Notes: a model not told the origin generated them from the sequence alone. Shown: positions 1-5,289, numbered from the stretch's first letter. The stretch: DNA of 5,367 nt from Treponema sp. (GCA_017613485.1 JAGADS010000037.1:1-5367); one strand, 5' to 3'. Program-made: numbers and translations.

Positions 1-1
1 A

Positions 2-1060
2 AAGACAGACCTTGCCATAGAGGAAGTTGCCACCCCGAATGTATTCAGCATCTCTGACATGGAGGCATTCTTCAAGAGCACGCCAAAGATGTTCATAAAG
101 GCTTTGATTTACCGTGTAATCAACAGTACCCTTGATTTAAGCGACGCACCATATTGCAAGGACCTTGAGGTAAAGAAGGAGAACGGACGTGTATGTTATC
201 CTCTTTCTTATGTCTGTGTCCTGATCCGTGCAAACCTTGATGTAAACGAGGCTAAGCTTGCAGGACTCTTGAAGGCAAGTGAGCTTTGTCTTGCAGATGA
301 TGAGGAAGTACGAAAGGTGGCAGGGGCAGGTCATGGTTTTGTGGGACCTGTTACAGTAAAATGCCCGATTATTCAGGATTTGAGCGTTAACGACATGCAC
401 GATGCAATAGCAGGAAGCGGAAAGGACGGTTATCATATCAAACATGTTGAGCCGGGACGTGACTATACACCGTATATCACAGGTGATGTCCGCACTGTTG
501 TTGTTGGAGATAAGTGCCCTGTCTGCGGCGGAACATTCTACAGCAGGAAAGGCAACGAGCTGGGACACATATTCAAGCTGGGAAAAAAATACACCGAGAG
601 CATGGGCGTGACCTATCTTGATGAGAACGGAAAGGCCGCTGTTCCGACTATGGGCTGCTATGGCATTGGTGTAGACCGTGTACTTGCCTCCGTAATTGAA
701 CGCTATCACGATGACAAGGGAATAATCTGGCCTATGTCAGTGGCTCCGTATCAGGTAGCGGTTGTTCCGATAAAGTACAAGGATGCGATGAAGGATGCCG
801 CCGATAAACTGTACAATGAGCTTAAGGCTTTAGGAATTGAGGTTCTTCTTGATGACCGTGATGAACGCCCGGGCGTAAAATTCAACGACATGGATTTAAT
901 CGGTTTCCCGATCCGCATTACCGTTGGAGAAAAGAATCTTCCGAATGTAGAGGTAAAGCTCAGGAATGCCGCTGAGCCGGAGATGATTCCGCTTGATGAG
1001 GCCTCTTCCAAGGTAGCCGCCATGGTTCGTTCTGCAATTGAAGAGTTGAACCGTGAGTAA
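2..1060 (+). CDS. proS: Prolyl-tRNA synthetase, bacterial type, C-terminal part (5' end cut by window)
   Basis: Class II aminoacyl-tRNA synthetase that charges tRNA-Pro with proline in the cytoplasm. The frame is open from base 2, so the start, motifs 1 and 2 and most of the N-terminal catalytic core lie outside; about 352 residues remain. In fragment numbering, residues 1 to about 165 match the YbaK-like editing insertion (INS) of bacterial ProRS, including GHGFVGPV near 110. A CPVCGG pair follows at 172-177, then GHIFKLGKKY, and the class II motif 3 GCYGIGVDR at 218-226 with its ATP-binding Arg. The anticodon-binding domain runs from about 247 (APYQVAVVP) to the end and contains LLDDRDERPGVKF. 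Relative to E. coli ProRS, as I remember it, the INS domain carries roughly 20 extra residues after IYRV, and the position I align with the editing Lys (K279) is Arg. It ends in TAA, 76 bases before the next gene. The identification is secure; the K-to-R alignment is inference. Confidence 0.97.
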   Translation, partial: KTDLAIEEVATPNVFSISDMEAFFKSTPKMFIKALIYRVINSTLDLSDAPYCKDLEVKKENGRVCYPLSYVCVLIRANLDVNEAKLAGLLKASELCLADDEEVRKVAGAGHGFVGPVTVKCPIIQDLSVNDMHDAIAGSGKDGYHIKHVEPGRDYTPYITGDVRTVVVGDKCPVCGGTFYSRKGNELGHIFKLGKKYTESMGVTYLDENGKAAVPTMGCYGIGVDRVLASVIERYHDDKGIIWPMSVAPYQVAVVPIKYKDAMKDAADKLYNELKALGIEVLLDDRDERPGVKFNDMDLIGFPIRITVGEKNLPNVEVKLRNAAEPEMIPLDEASSKVAAMVRSAIEELNRE

Positions 1061-1065
1061 AATGT

Positions 1066-1101
1066 CTGCCGCCTGTAACAAAATGGGGTGGCGGAGGTTT
1101 T
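1066..1101 (+). terminator. Possible intrinsic terminator after proS
   Basis: CTGCCGCC at 1066-1073 can pair with GGCGGAG at 1090-1096 as a GC-rich stem of seven pairs with one bulged G. The loop is 16 bases, and GTTTT (1097-1101) follows directly. The position, just after the proS stop, suits a terminator. The long loop and short U-run make it weak, and no energy calculation was possible. Confidence 0.4.
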
Positions 1102-1106
1102 ACTTA

Positions 1107-1112
1107 TATAAT
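1107..1112 (+). promoter_or_regulatory. Possible -10 box (TATAAT) for the exported-protein gene
   Basis: A perfect TATAAT lies 24 bases before the ATG at 1137 and just after the putative proS terminator. It would place a transcript start near 1119 and leave a leader of about 18 bases containing the ribosome binding site. No good -35 hexamer sits 16-18 bases upstream (the region reads TGGGGT), so either the promoter depends on an activator or the match is chance in AT-rich DNA. Confidence 0.35.
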
Positions 1113-1126
1113 ACGGAAACTCATCT

Positions 1127-1131
1127 GGAGG
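1127..1131 (+). promoter_or_regulatory. Ribosome binding site GGAGG fixing the start at 1137
   Basis: GGAGG with a 5-base spacer precedes ATG at 1137. This decides the start against a GTG at 1053 in the same frame, which overlaps the end of proS, has no comparable site, and would put 28 hydrophilic residues in front of an otherwise well-placed signal peptide. Confidence 0.85.
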
Positions 1132-1136
1132 ATAAA

Positions 1137-2189
1137 ATGATTTCATTGAAAAAAACTGGATTGCTTTTTGCTCTTATGCTTTCTTTGTGTGGACTTGCTT
1201 TCTCGTCAGTCCCGGGAATGGTTCAGTATATACCCGACAGTTCAGGTGAATATGTTTATTATCAGGACAAGACTTTTACCCGCGATTCAATCGTAGGATT
1301 CTTGTTCTACAATGACAGCACCTATGCGGTCCGCTATTATGCACCGGCAAATAAAAAGGAATCTCTTTCAGAAAAGGACATAACAGTATATTTCAGCGTG
1401 AACCCCGATGCCAATTATCTTGAGCTTACAGGCGAGAACATAGTTGGTGCAAGCACTCAGGATGATGTGGAGATCGTAAACTATCTGCACGATTTGTTCT
1501 ATGAGCTTTCTTCCAGGGCGGCAAAGGCAATCCTTACGGACGGTACGGTGATTTCAAGCAAGCAGGATTATGCTCAGTTTGGCGGCAACGTGACGATTGT
1601 ATTCAATCCACTTGTTCCGATTTTTAACATTGAGGCGATTAAGGCAGGTGACGGAAAATATCTTCTTCAGCTGCAGACAGTCGGAACCCTTGCTTCTTCT
1701 GCTGATAAAAGCTTTACACAGTACAAGAGGATAGACGGTCTTCCAAAGGACAAGACACGTAAATTCAAGAATGACAAAAAGGCAAAAAAACAGAAGATAG
1801 ATGCCCTTGGACTCAACATCAATATTGATTCCCAGTGGACCCAGAAATCTGATGCAATGTGGGCTCTTGGTGACTATGCAATGCTTATGGTTGCTTCAAT
1901 TGGAAATAACAGTCAGATGACACAGGATTATATGTGGGATTATTTGCAGCGTATGTGGTGCAGTGGCTCAGACGGAAGCTATGCCCTGTGGCAGCATAAG
2001 AAAGTTGAACGCAGCAAGGACACTCTTTCGATAATGAACGTATTTTATGAACCGGATACAGGCAGCGTAACTCGTGACTTCAAGATTGCAAAGAAAACAA
2101 AAGACGGTTATGCCGTGATTATTCTGACGGTCTTTGATGACGTGTATCAGAAAAACAAAGCGTATTTCGATTCAATCCTGAAAATCTAA
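1137..2189 (+). CDS. Exported protein of unknown function, 350 residues
   Basis: I do not recognise a named family. Residues 1-24 form a signal peptide: Lys5-Lys6, then a hydrophobic core TGLLFALMLSLCGLAFS, with plausible signal peptidase I cleavage after Ala-Phe-Ser. Cys18 sits in LSLC, which lacks the small residue normally found just before a lipobox Cys, so a lipoprotein is possible but less likely. The mature part appears rich in beta-strand: residues 30-100 are full of Tyr and Val (GEYVYYQDKTF, YAVRYYAP, ITVYFSVNP), and 149-185 contain GGNVTIVFNPLVPIFN and KYLLQLQTVG. A very basic stretch at 204-220, with ten Lys or Arg, separates this from a second part (225-350) containing many Trp and Met residues (SQWTQKSDAMWALGDYAM, DYMWDYLQRMWCSGSDGSYALW). 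It probably acts in the periplasm or at the outer membrane. The gene appears monocistronic after proS and converges on the minus-strand cluster. The reading frame is secure; the function is unknown. Confidence 0.87.
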   Translation: MISLKKTGLLFALMLSLCGLAFSSVPGMVQYIPDSSGEYVYYQDKTFTRDSIVGFLFYNDSTYAVRYYAPANKKESLSEKDITVYFSVNPDANYLELTGENIVGASTQDDVEIVNYLHDLFYELSSRAAKAILTDGTVISSKQDYAQFGGNVTIVFNPLVPIFNIEAIKAGDGKYLLQLQTVGTLASSADKSFTQYKRIDGLPKDKTRKFKNDKKAKKQKIDALGLNINIDSQWTQKSDAMWALGDYAMLMVASIGNNSQMTQDYMWDYLQRMWCSGSDGSYALWQHKKVERSKDTLSIMNVFYEPDTGSVTRDFKIAKKTKDGYAVIILTVFDDVYQKNKAYFDSILKI

Positions 2190-2192
2190 AAA

Positions 2193-3092
2193 CTAGAAAT
2201 TAGAGCGGCTCAGCGGAACACCGATGGAAACTCCCTCGCTTGCAAGGAACTCACGGTGTTCTCCCTCAATCAAGAACTGAACGCTTTCTACAGTCGGGAA
2301 TGCTGTGGCGGTGTAGACAATCTGCTGCAGCTGACCCAAGACTCCCTCAATTCCATATTGATTGAACTCAAACTCCTCGCTGAAATTCAATGTTGCGACA
2401 CTGTTGCTTACAGAGGCACCCAGAAGCCTGCATCCTGACGAAACCAATGTCCTGCAGTTTCCTTCATCCGGCAGGGGTCCGTCGATTATTGCCTTTATTG
2501 CGTCGGTGAGCGGGCTGTCAGATTTTTTCATCTCGCGTACTATTTCCTTTCTGCTCAATGAACCGTCGCTGTTTATCATCATGAAATAAAGCTTGAGCTT
2601 CATCGTTGAATTTGAAGTGCTGCCTGTCTGCTCTGTGGTCTGACTTGTTGCCTGCTGGGAGGCCTGTGTCTCTTCCTGATTCCCTGTCTGCTGAACTGTC
2701 TGATTCTGATCCTGTGTATGGGGCTTGTTTTCCTCTTTAAGTGAATTCTCGTAATTCTGTGTGGCGGCATTGTTCTGTGAGATTATGCCGGATGAGGTGT
2801 CCTCTTTGTTTGTGGAGGTCAAGTCTATTACTGTTGAAGATGAGAATGGCTCAACATCATTTTTTTCGTCTGTATTCTCAGGAACTTCCGCTTTTTCTAC
2901 AAAGGCAGGTGTTTTCCCCACAACGCGGTCAAAGAAGCCTGTTGACTTTAAGTTAGAGGCGATTTTTTTCTGGTTCACAAGGAATACAATCAGTATTACT
3001 ATTGCAGCCAGAAGCCAAAGTGCAAATCCCAGTCCGATGCGAGGCTTTTTTTTGTTTCCGTTTTTGCCTGATTTATCTTTTTTTGATGCCAT
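2193..3092 (-). CDS. Membrane-anchored GerMN-domain protein, 299 residues
   Basis: The product has a short Lys-rich cytoplasmic start (residues 1-19), one transmembrane segment at about 20-39 (GLGFALWLLAAIVILIVFLV), and a long low-complexity linker at about 65-163 rich in Gln, Thr, Ser and Asn. A C-terminal domain follows at about 164-282. That domain fits the GerMN family (named after GerM of spore formers): it opens with MKLKLYFMM, continues with LTDAIKAIIDGP and SVATLNFSEEF, and ends with VESVQFLIEGE. The domain would sit outside the cytoplasmic membrane. GerMN proteins are linked to the cell envelope or peptidoglycan in other bacteria; the role here is unknown. The ATG at 3092 is preferred because a good promoter overlaps the sequence just upstream. 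An alternative TTG at 3128 overlaps the preceding radical SAM stop (TTGA), has GAAGG three bases upstream, and would add 12 residues. The gene ends in TAG, three bases from the convergent neighbour's stop codon. Confidence 0.87.
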   Translation of the reverse strand: MASKKDKSGKNGNKKKPRIGLGFALWLLAAIVILIVFLVNQKKIASNLKSTGFFDRVVGKTPAFVEKAEVPENTDEKNDVEPFSSSTVIDLTSTNKEDTSSGIISQNNAATQNYENSLKEENKPHTQDQNQTVQQTGNQEETQASQQATSQTTEQTGSTSNSTMKLKLYFMMINSDGSLSRKEIVREMKKSDSPLTDAIKAIIDGPLPDEGNCRTLVSSGCRLLGASVSNSVATLNFSEEFEFNQYGIEGVLGQLQQIVYTATAFPTVESVQFLIEGEHREFLASEGVSIGVPLSRSNF

Positions 3093-3099
3093 GTTTTTT

Positions 3100-3128
3100 A
3101 TTATACCCTCTCTGTCATTTATATTCAA
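3100..3128 (-). promoter_or_regulatory. Putative promoter of the GerMN gene with almost no leader
   Basis: On the minus strand TTGAAT (3128-3123) is followed after exactly 17 bases by TATAAT (3105-3100). This is a strong sigma-70-like match (4/6 and 6/6). The ATG begins only 7 bases after the -10 box, so transcription would start at or within a base of the start codon. The -35 box overlaps the radical SAM stop codon. A GAGGG lies 13 bases before the ATG, inside the promoter spacer, and would be missing from this transcript. Confidence 0.5.
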
Positions 3129-4156
3129 TTACCTTCAGTTAGGTTTTGGATAAATCCTTCCCTCCAGTGCCATAGGGGCAGTGCAAGCTTGTTTGAGAAC
3201 GGCTGGCAGAGGTTAAAGTCGGGGAGCCAGTCTGTGTCGTCGCTCAATTCCTGATAGAACAGCCAGTCAAAATCATAAGCCTCGATTATGTCCTGAAGAT
3301 CTGCATCCTCTTCTTTTGTTACAAGCCTGTTTTCAATTGAAGAAAGTGATCTGTTCCTTGTTTCAAGATCTTCTTTGCTTCCGGTAAAAGGAACCGGGGT
3401 ATACTGTGACATAAGGGAGATGCATGCCTTTGTGTCCGCGTGCTCCTTGAGCCAGTCAAGTGCAGCTACAGTGTCCTCAAAGCGTCCGGGTAAAAACAAA
3501 TGCCTTATTATCACCCCAGATTCAATTTTCTCGTAATCCTTGCCGTCGATTTTAAGCTCTCGTATTTTAAGGGGTGAATGCTCAATCATCCATTCAACTG
3601 CTCTTTTTGCAACCTCTGGATAATCCTCTGCACCAAAAAGTTTTTTGCTCAGTTCACTGTTCAATGTCTTAAAGTCGGGAAGCCAGATGTCAACAAGGCC
3701 GTCCAGAAGGCTCAGCATCTCTGTAGACTCGTATGCACTTGAATTCCATGCGACAGGGATCGTAAGGCCACATTTTTTTGCAACCTTAAGATATTGTGCA
3801 ATAAGCGGAATGTGGTGACTCCCTGTTACAAGGTTGATGTTCTCCGCACCGTGCTTCTGAAGTAAAAGGCACATTCTTACAAAATTCGCCATACTGACCT
3901 TAGATCCCATGCCATGCTGGCTTATCTGATAGTTCTGGCAGAATGAGCATCGCAATGTACAGCCTGTAAAGAAAATAGTTCCGCTTCCACCGTGGACTGT
4001 AATCAGGGGTTCCTCGCCAAAATGAAGGCCTGCAAGAGCAATGCGTAAATCAGAAGTCTCCCTGCAAAATCCCTTTTCTCCGAGCAATCGGTTAATTCCA
4101 CAGCTTCTGGGACATTGAGTGCATGATGCATAATAATCAGATGGAATAAAGCTCAT
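3125..4156 (-). CDS. Radical SAM protein, COG1313 / PflX type (pyruvate formate-lyase activase-like)
   Basis: 343 residues. The canonical radical SAM motif CxxxCxxC is at Cys66, Cys70 and Cys73 in FFTGCTLRCSFCQNYQIS; it binds a 4Fe-4S cluster that cleaves S-adenosylmethionine to a 5'-deoxyadenosyl radical. A second Cys set precedes it: Cys12, Cys15, Cys19 and Cys31 (CTQCPRSCG through GFC), probably a further metal or cluster site. Other family-like blocks are GSGTIFFTGC, NINLVTGSHH at 107-115, IPVAWNSSAYES at 133-144, LVDIWLPDFKT at 154-164, and the closing QELSDDTDWLPDFN at 302-315. About 28 residues follow (CQPFSNKLALPLWHWREGF onward), which seem longer than I expect for the family. COG1313 proteins are often labelled pyruvate formate-lyase activating enzyme, but their substrate is not established and no glycyl radical enzyme is in the window. 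The ATG overlaps the upstream stop by one base (TAATG), suggesting translational coupling; a weak CAGG lies seven bases before it. The superfamily is certain; the subfamily is recalled from pattern. Confidence 0.95.
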   Translation of the reverse strand: MSFIPSDYYASCTQCPRSCGINRLLGEKGFCRETSDLRIALAGLHFGEEPLITVHGGSGTIFFTGCTLRCSFCQNYQISQHGMGSKVSMANFVRMCLLLQKHGAENINLVTGSHHIPLIAQYLKVAKKCGLTIPVAWNSSAYESTEMLSLLDGLVDIWLPDFKTLNSELSKKLFGAEDYPEVAKRAVEWMIEHSPLKIRELKIDGKDYEKIESGVIIRHLFLPGRFEDTVAALDWLKEHADTKACISLMSQYTPVPFTGSKEDLETRNRSLSSIENRLVTKEEDADLQDIIEAYDFDWLFYQELSDDTDWLPDFNLCQPFSNKLALPLWHWREGFIQNLTEGN

Positions 4157-4557
4157 TAAAGAGCCTGCCTGTCAACAAAAATCATCATCATGTCGTTGAG
4201 CGTTTCTATGGGAAGGTCTTCTGCCTCCATGTTCGTGAGTGAGCAGAGTTCGTTCCAGTCTTCCTGTGTAAGGCATTCGGTAAAGTCCGTGCTTCCTTCC
4301 AGCAATGACTGAAAAGCCGCCAGTTTTGCAACATGTTCCTGTGTAGGCTCCTCATTGATATCTTCTGAATTAAGGATGTATGTGTTAAGCCAGTATTCTG
4401 CGAAGGAACGGGAAAGACATTCTAGATGGCGGTTGGTTCTCGTAAACAAGTCTGCAACCTGTGAGCAAACTTCCTGTCCGTTGCAGCTTGCTGAGTTTGC
4501 GCGGTTATGCTTTTTTATTTTTTCTATGTCGGAATAAAGCTTTTGAATCGAATCCAT
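4156..4557 (-). CDS. Small acidic helical protein of unknown function, 133 residues
   Basis: I do not recognise a family. The sequence has no signal peptide or membrane segment and looks mostly helical: residues 1-17 (MDSIQKLYSDIEKIKKH), 27-62 with SQVADLFTRTNRHLECLSRSFAEYWLNTYIL, 73-88, 97-107 (TQEDWNELCSL) and 115-130 (LPIETLNDMMMIFVDR). It is acidic and has five cysteines (25, 31, 47, 95, 105) without a metal-binding spacing. It starts one base after the upstream gene's TGA (TGATATG) and its TAA overlaps the radical SAM ATG by one base. No Shine-Dalgarno sequence is visible, so translation probably depends on coupling to the gene before it. The tight packing suggests it works with the radical SAM enzyme or the 164-residue protein, perhaps as an adaptor or a substrate. 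That is inference from context only. Confidence 0.82.
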   Translation of the reverse strand: MDSIQKLYSDIEKIKKHNRANSASCNGQEVCSQVADLFTRTNRHLECLSRSFAEYWLNTYILNSEDINEEPTQEHVAKLAAFQSLLEGSTDFTECLTQEDWNELCSLTNMEAEDLPIETLNDMMMIFVDRQAL

Positions 4558-4558
4558 A

Positions 4559-5053
4559 TCAGTACCGGACTATAGATTTGTTTGAAAGGACATTCTCATC
4601 CCTGCTGAAGAAAACATAATGTGAGTGTTTTTGAGAAAGCTCGTCACAGAAATATTCTGAGTCTGCCTCCAGTGGAATTGCAAAGCCGATTACGGAGACA
4701 CAGTCCTTTATGCGGCGTGCACAGTGCTTCATGCTTGCGGTAAATGCCTCTTTTTTATCTGGACTGTCTGCAGCTGAATCCGCGGCAGGCACAATAATTG
4801 CAAACTGTTTTTTCTCTTCCATAAGCTTAAGACTGTCACGCAGGTTTGCAAGAAATGCCTCGTTGTAGGATTCCTCATCAAGTCCCACGAGTGTCCATGG
4901 CACATAGATAAAAAGTGGACTGTCATTTGCTTGTGGTAAAGTTATTGAATTTTCCTGTGCCGTGATTTTATTTTCTGCATTAAGGGAAACGCTTTCACCT
5001 TCAACAGTAAAAAGAGAATTATCCTTTGATGTAAATAAAGCTTCAAGTTTCAT
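4559..5053 (-). CDS. Cytoplasmic alpha/beta protein of unknown function, 164 residues, first gene of cluster
   Basis: I do not recognise a family. No signal peptide or membrane segment is seen. From residue 46 the sequence alternates strands and helices: SPLFIYVPW (strand), ESYNEAFLANLRDSLKLMEEK (helix, 61-81), QFAIIVPA (strand, 83-90), KKEAFTASMKHCARRIKD (helix, 100-117), CVSVIGFAIPLE (strand, 118-129), SEYFCDELSQKH (helix) and SHYVFFSRD (strand, 144-152). This is compatible with a small Rossmann-like fold or part of a TIM barrel, but no glycine-rich loop or clear catalytic motif is present. The N-terminal 45 residues look like a separate small beta segment. It is the first gene of the minus-strand cluster; its TGA is one base before the next ATG. 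No Shine-Dalgarno sequence precedes the ATG at 5053, and a TATAAT ends six bases before it. Confidence 0.85.
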   Translation of the reverse strand: MKLEALFTSKDNSLFTVEGESVSLNAENKITAQENSITLPQANDSPLFIYVPWTLVGLDEESYNEAFLANLRDSLKLMEEKKQFAIIVPAADSAADSPDKKEAFTASMKHCARRIKDCVSVIGFAIPLEADSEYFCDELSQKHSHYVFFSRDENVLSNKSIVRY

Positions 5054-5059
5054 AGCGGT

Positions 5060-5088
5060 ATTATATACTTTTTGACTGAAAGTGAATA
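5060..5088 (-). promoter_or_regulatory. Putative promoter of the minus-strand cluster, leaderless geometry
   Basis: On the minus strand TATAAT occupies 5065-5060 and is followed by only six bases before the ATG at 5053. With normal sigma-70 geometry the first transcribed base would be the A of the start codon. TATTCA at 5088-5083 lies 17 bases upstream of the -10 box and matches only half of the -35 consensus. The absence of any ribosome binding site before this ATG supports the reading. Confidence 0.42.
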
Positions 5089-5101
5089 GTGGGAGTAGGG
5101 G

Positions 5102-5135
5102 GTGTCACACGGATTCGAGATTGCTACGCAATCTC
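5102..5135 (-). repeat. Left hairpin-plus-box repeat unit (inverted copy)
   Basis: Read on the minus strand, an 8-bp perfect hairpin GAGATTGC-GTA-GCAATCTC (5135-5117) is followed directly by the box GAATCCGTGTGACAC (5116-5102). The unit ends about 50 bases upstream of the cluster's ATG. It matches the right-hand unit in loop, stem length, stem ends and box, but not in the middle of the stem. It is not followed by a clean T-run, so it is unlikely to be a simple terminator. Confidence 0.85.
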
Positions 5136-5235
5136 TTTAAATGATTGTAGCTTTTTTTATTCAAGTCATACTATCTTTATTCAGCAGTTTTTTTAATTAT
5201 TTACGATAAGAGGGACCAATAAAAAACAAGCCTCA

Positions 5236-5268
5236 GAAAAATCGTAGATTTTTCGAATCCGTGTGACA
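5236..5268 (+). repeat. Right hairpin-plus-box repeat unit
   Basis: The hairpin GAAAAATC-GTA-GATTTTTC (5236-5254) is a perfect 8-bp stem with the same GTA loop as the left unit. The box GAATCCGTGTGACA (5255-5268) follows directly. Four of eight stem positions differ from the left unit, and each difference is matched on the opposite arm. The unit faces away from the left unit, so the two boxes lie on the outside of the pair. Confidence 0.85.
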
Positions 5269-5274
5269 ATTCAA

Positions 5275-5289
5275 GAATCCGTGTGACAC
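5275..5289 (+). repeat. Third copy of the box, without hairpin
   Basis: GAATCCGTGTGACAC repeats the right-hand box after a six-base spacer (ATTCAA), giving a 20-base period. It is the copy that matches the left box over the full 15 bases in inverted orientation, so the whole element 5102-5289 is bounded by perfect 15-bp inverted repeats. Confidence 0.85.

Noticed and set aside
1053..1136. N-terminal extension of the exported protein from GTG 1053
   Set aside because: It overlaps the end of proS, lacks a ribosome binding site and would bury the signal peptide behind 28 hydrophilic residues; ATG 1137 has GGAGG at the right distance.
137..1146. Minus-strand open frames opposite proS
   Set aside because: They are shadows of a clear proS coding frame; their translations show no domain character and they overlap one another.
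2216..2261. 8-bp inverted repeat GAACACCG / CGGTGTTC near the 3' end of the GerMN gene
   Set aside because: It lies in coding sequence with a 30-base loop and no T-run, so it is not a credible terminator and may be chance.
3093..3128. TTG 3128 as start of the GerMN gene
   Set aside because: Possible through overlap with the preceding stop and a nearby GAAGG, but TTG is a rare start, the spacing is short, and the same bases form a good -35 box for a promoter serving ATG 3092.
2256..3153. Plus-strand open frames opposite the GerMN gene
   Set aside because: The GerMN domain, membrane segment and linker on the minus strand explain the sequence; the plus frames lack recognisable features.
5145..5174. 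Plus-strand promoter TTGTAG with 18-base spacer and TACTAT
   Set aside because: Only 3/6 and 4/6 matches in AT-rich DNA and no supported downstream gene.
5102..5289. Insertion sequence or classical MITE bounded by 15-bp inverted repeats
   Set aside because: No transposase and no target-site duplication at the outer ends (GAGTAGGGG versus TTAACATAC). The internal covarying hairpins fit a REP-like or regulatory element better.
5102..5289. CRISPR array or integron attC site
   Set aside because: Only three boxes in mixed orientation with unequal spacing, and no attC-type R and L box pairs or integrase.
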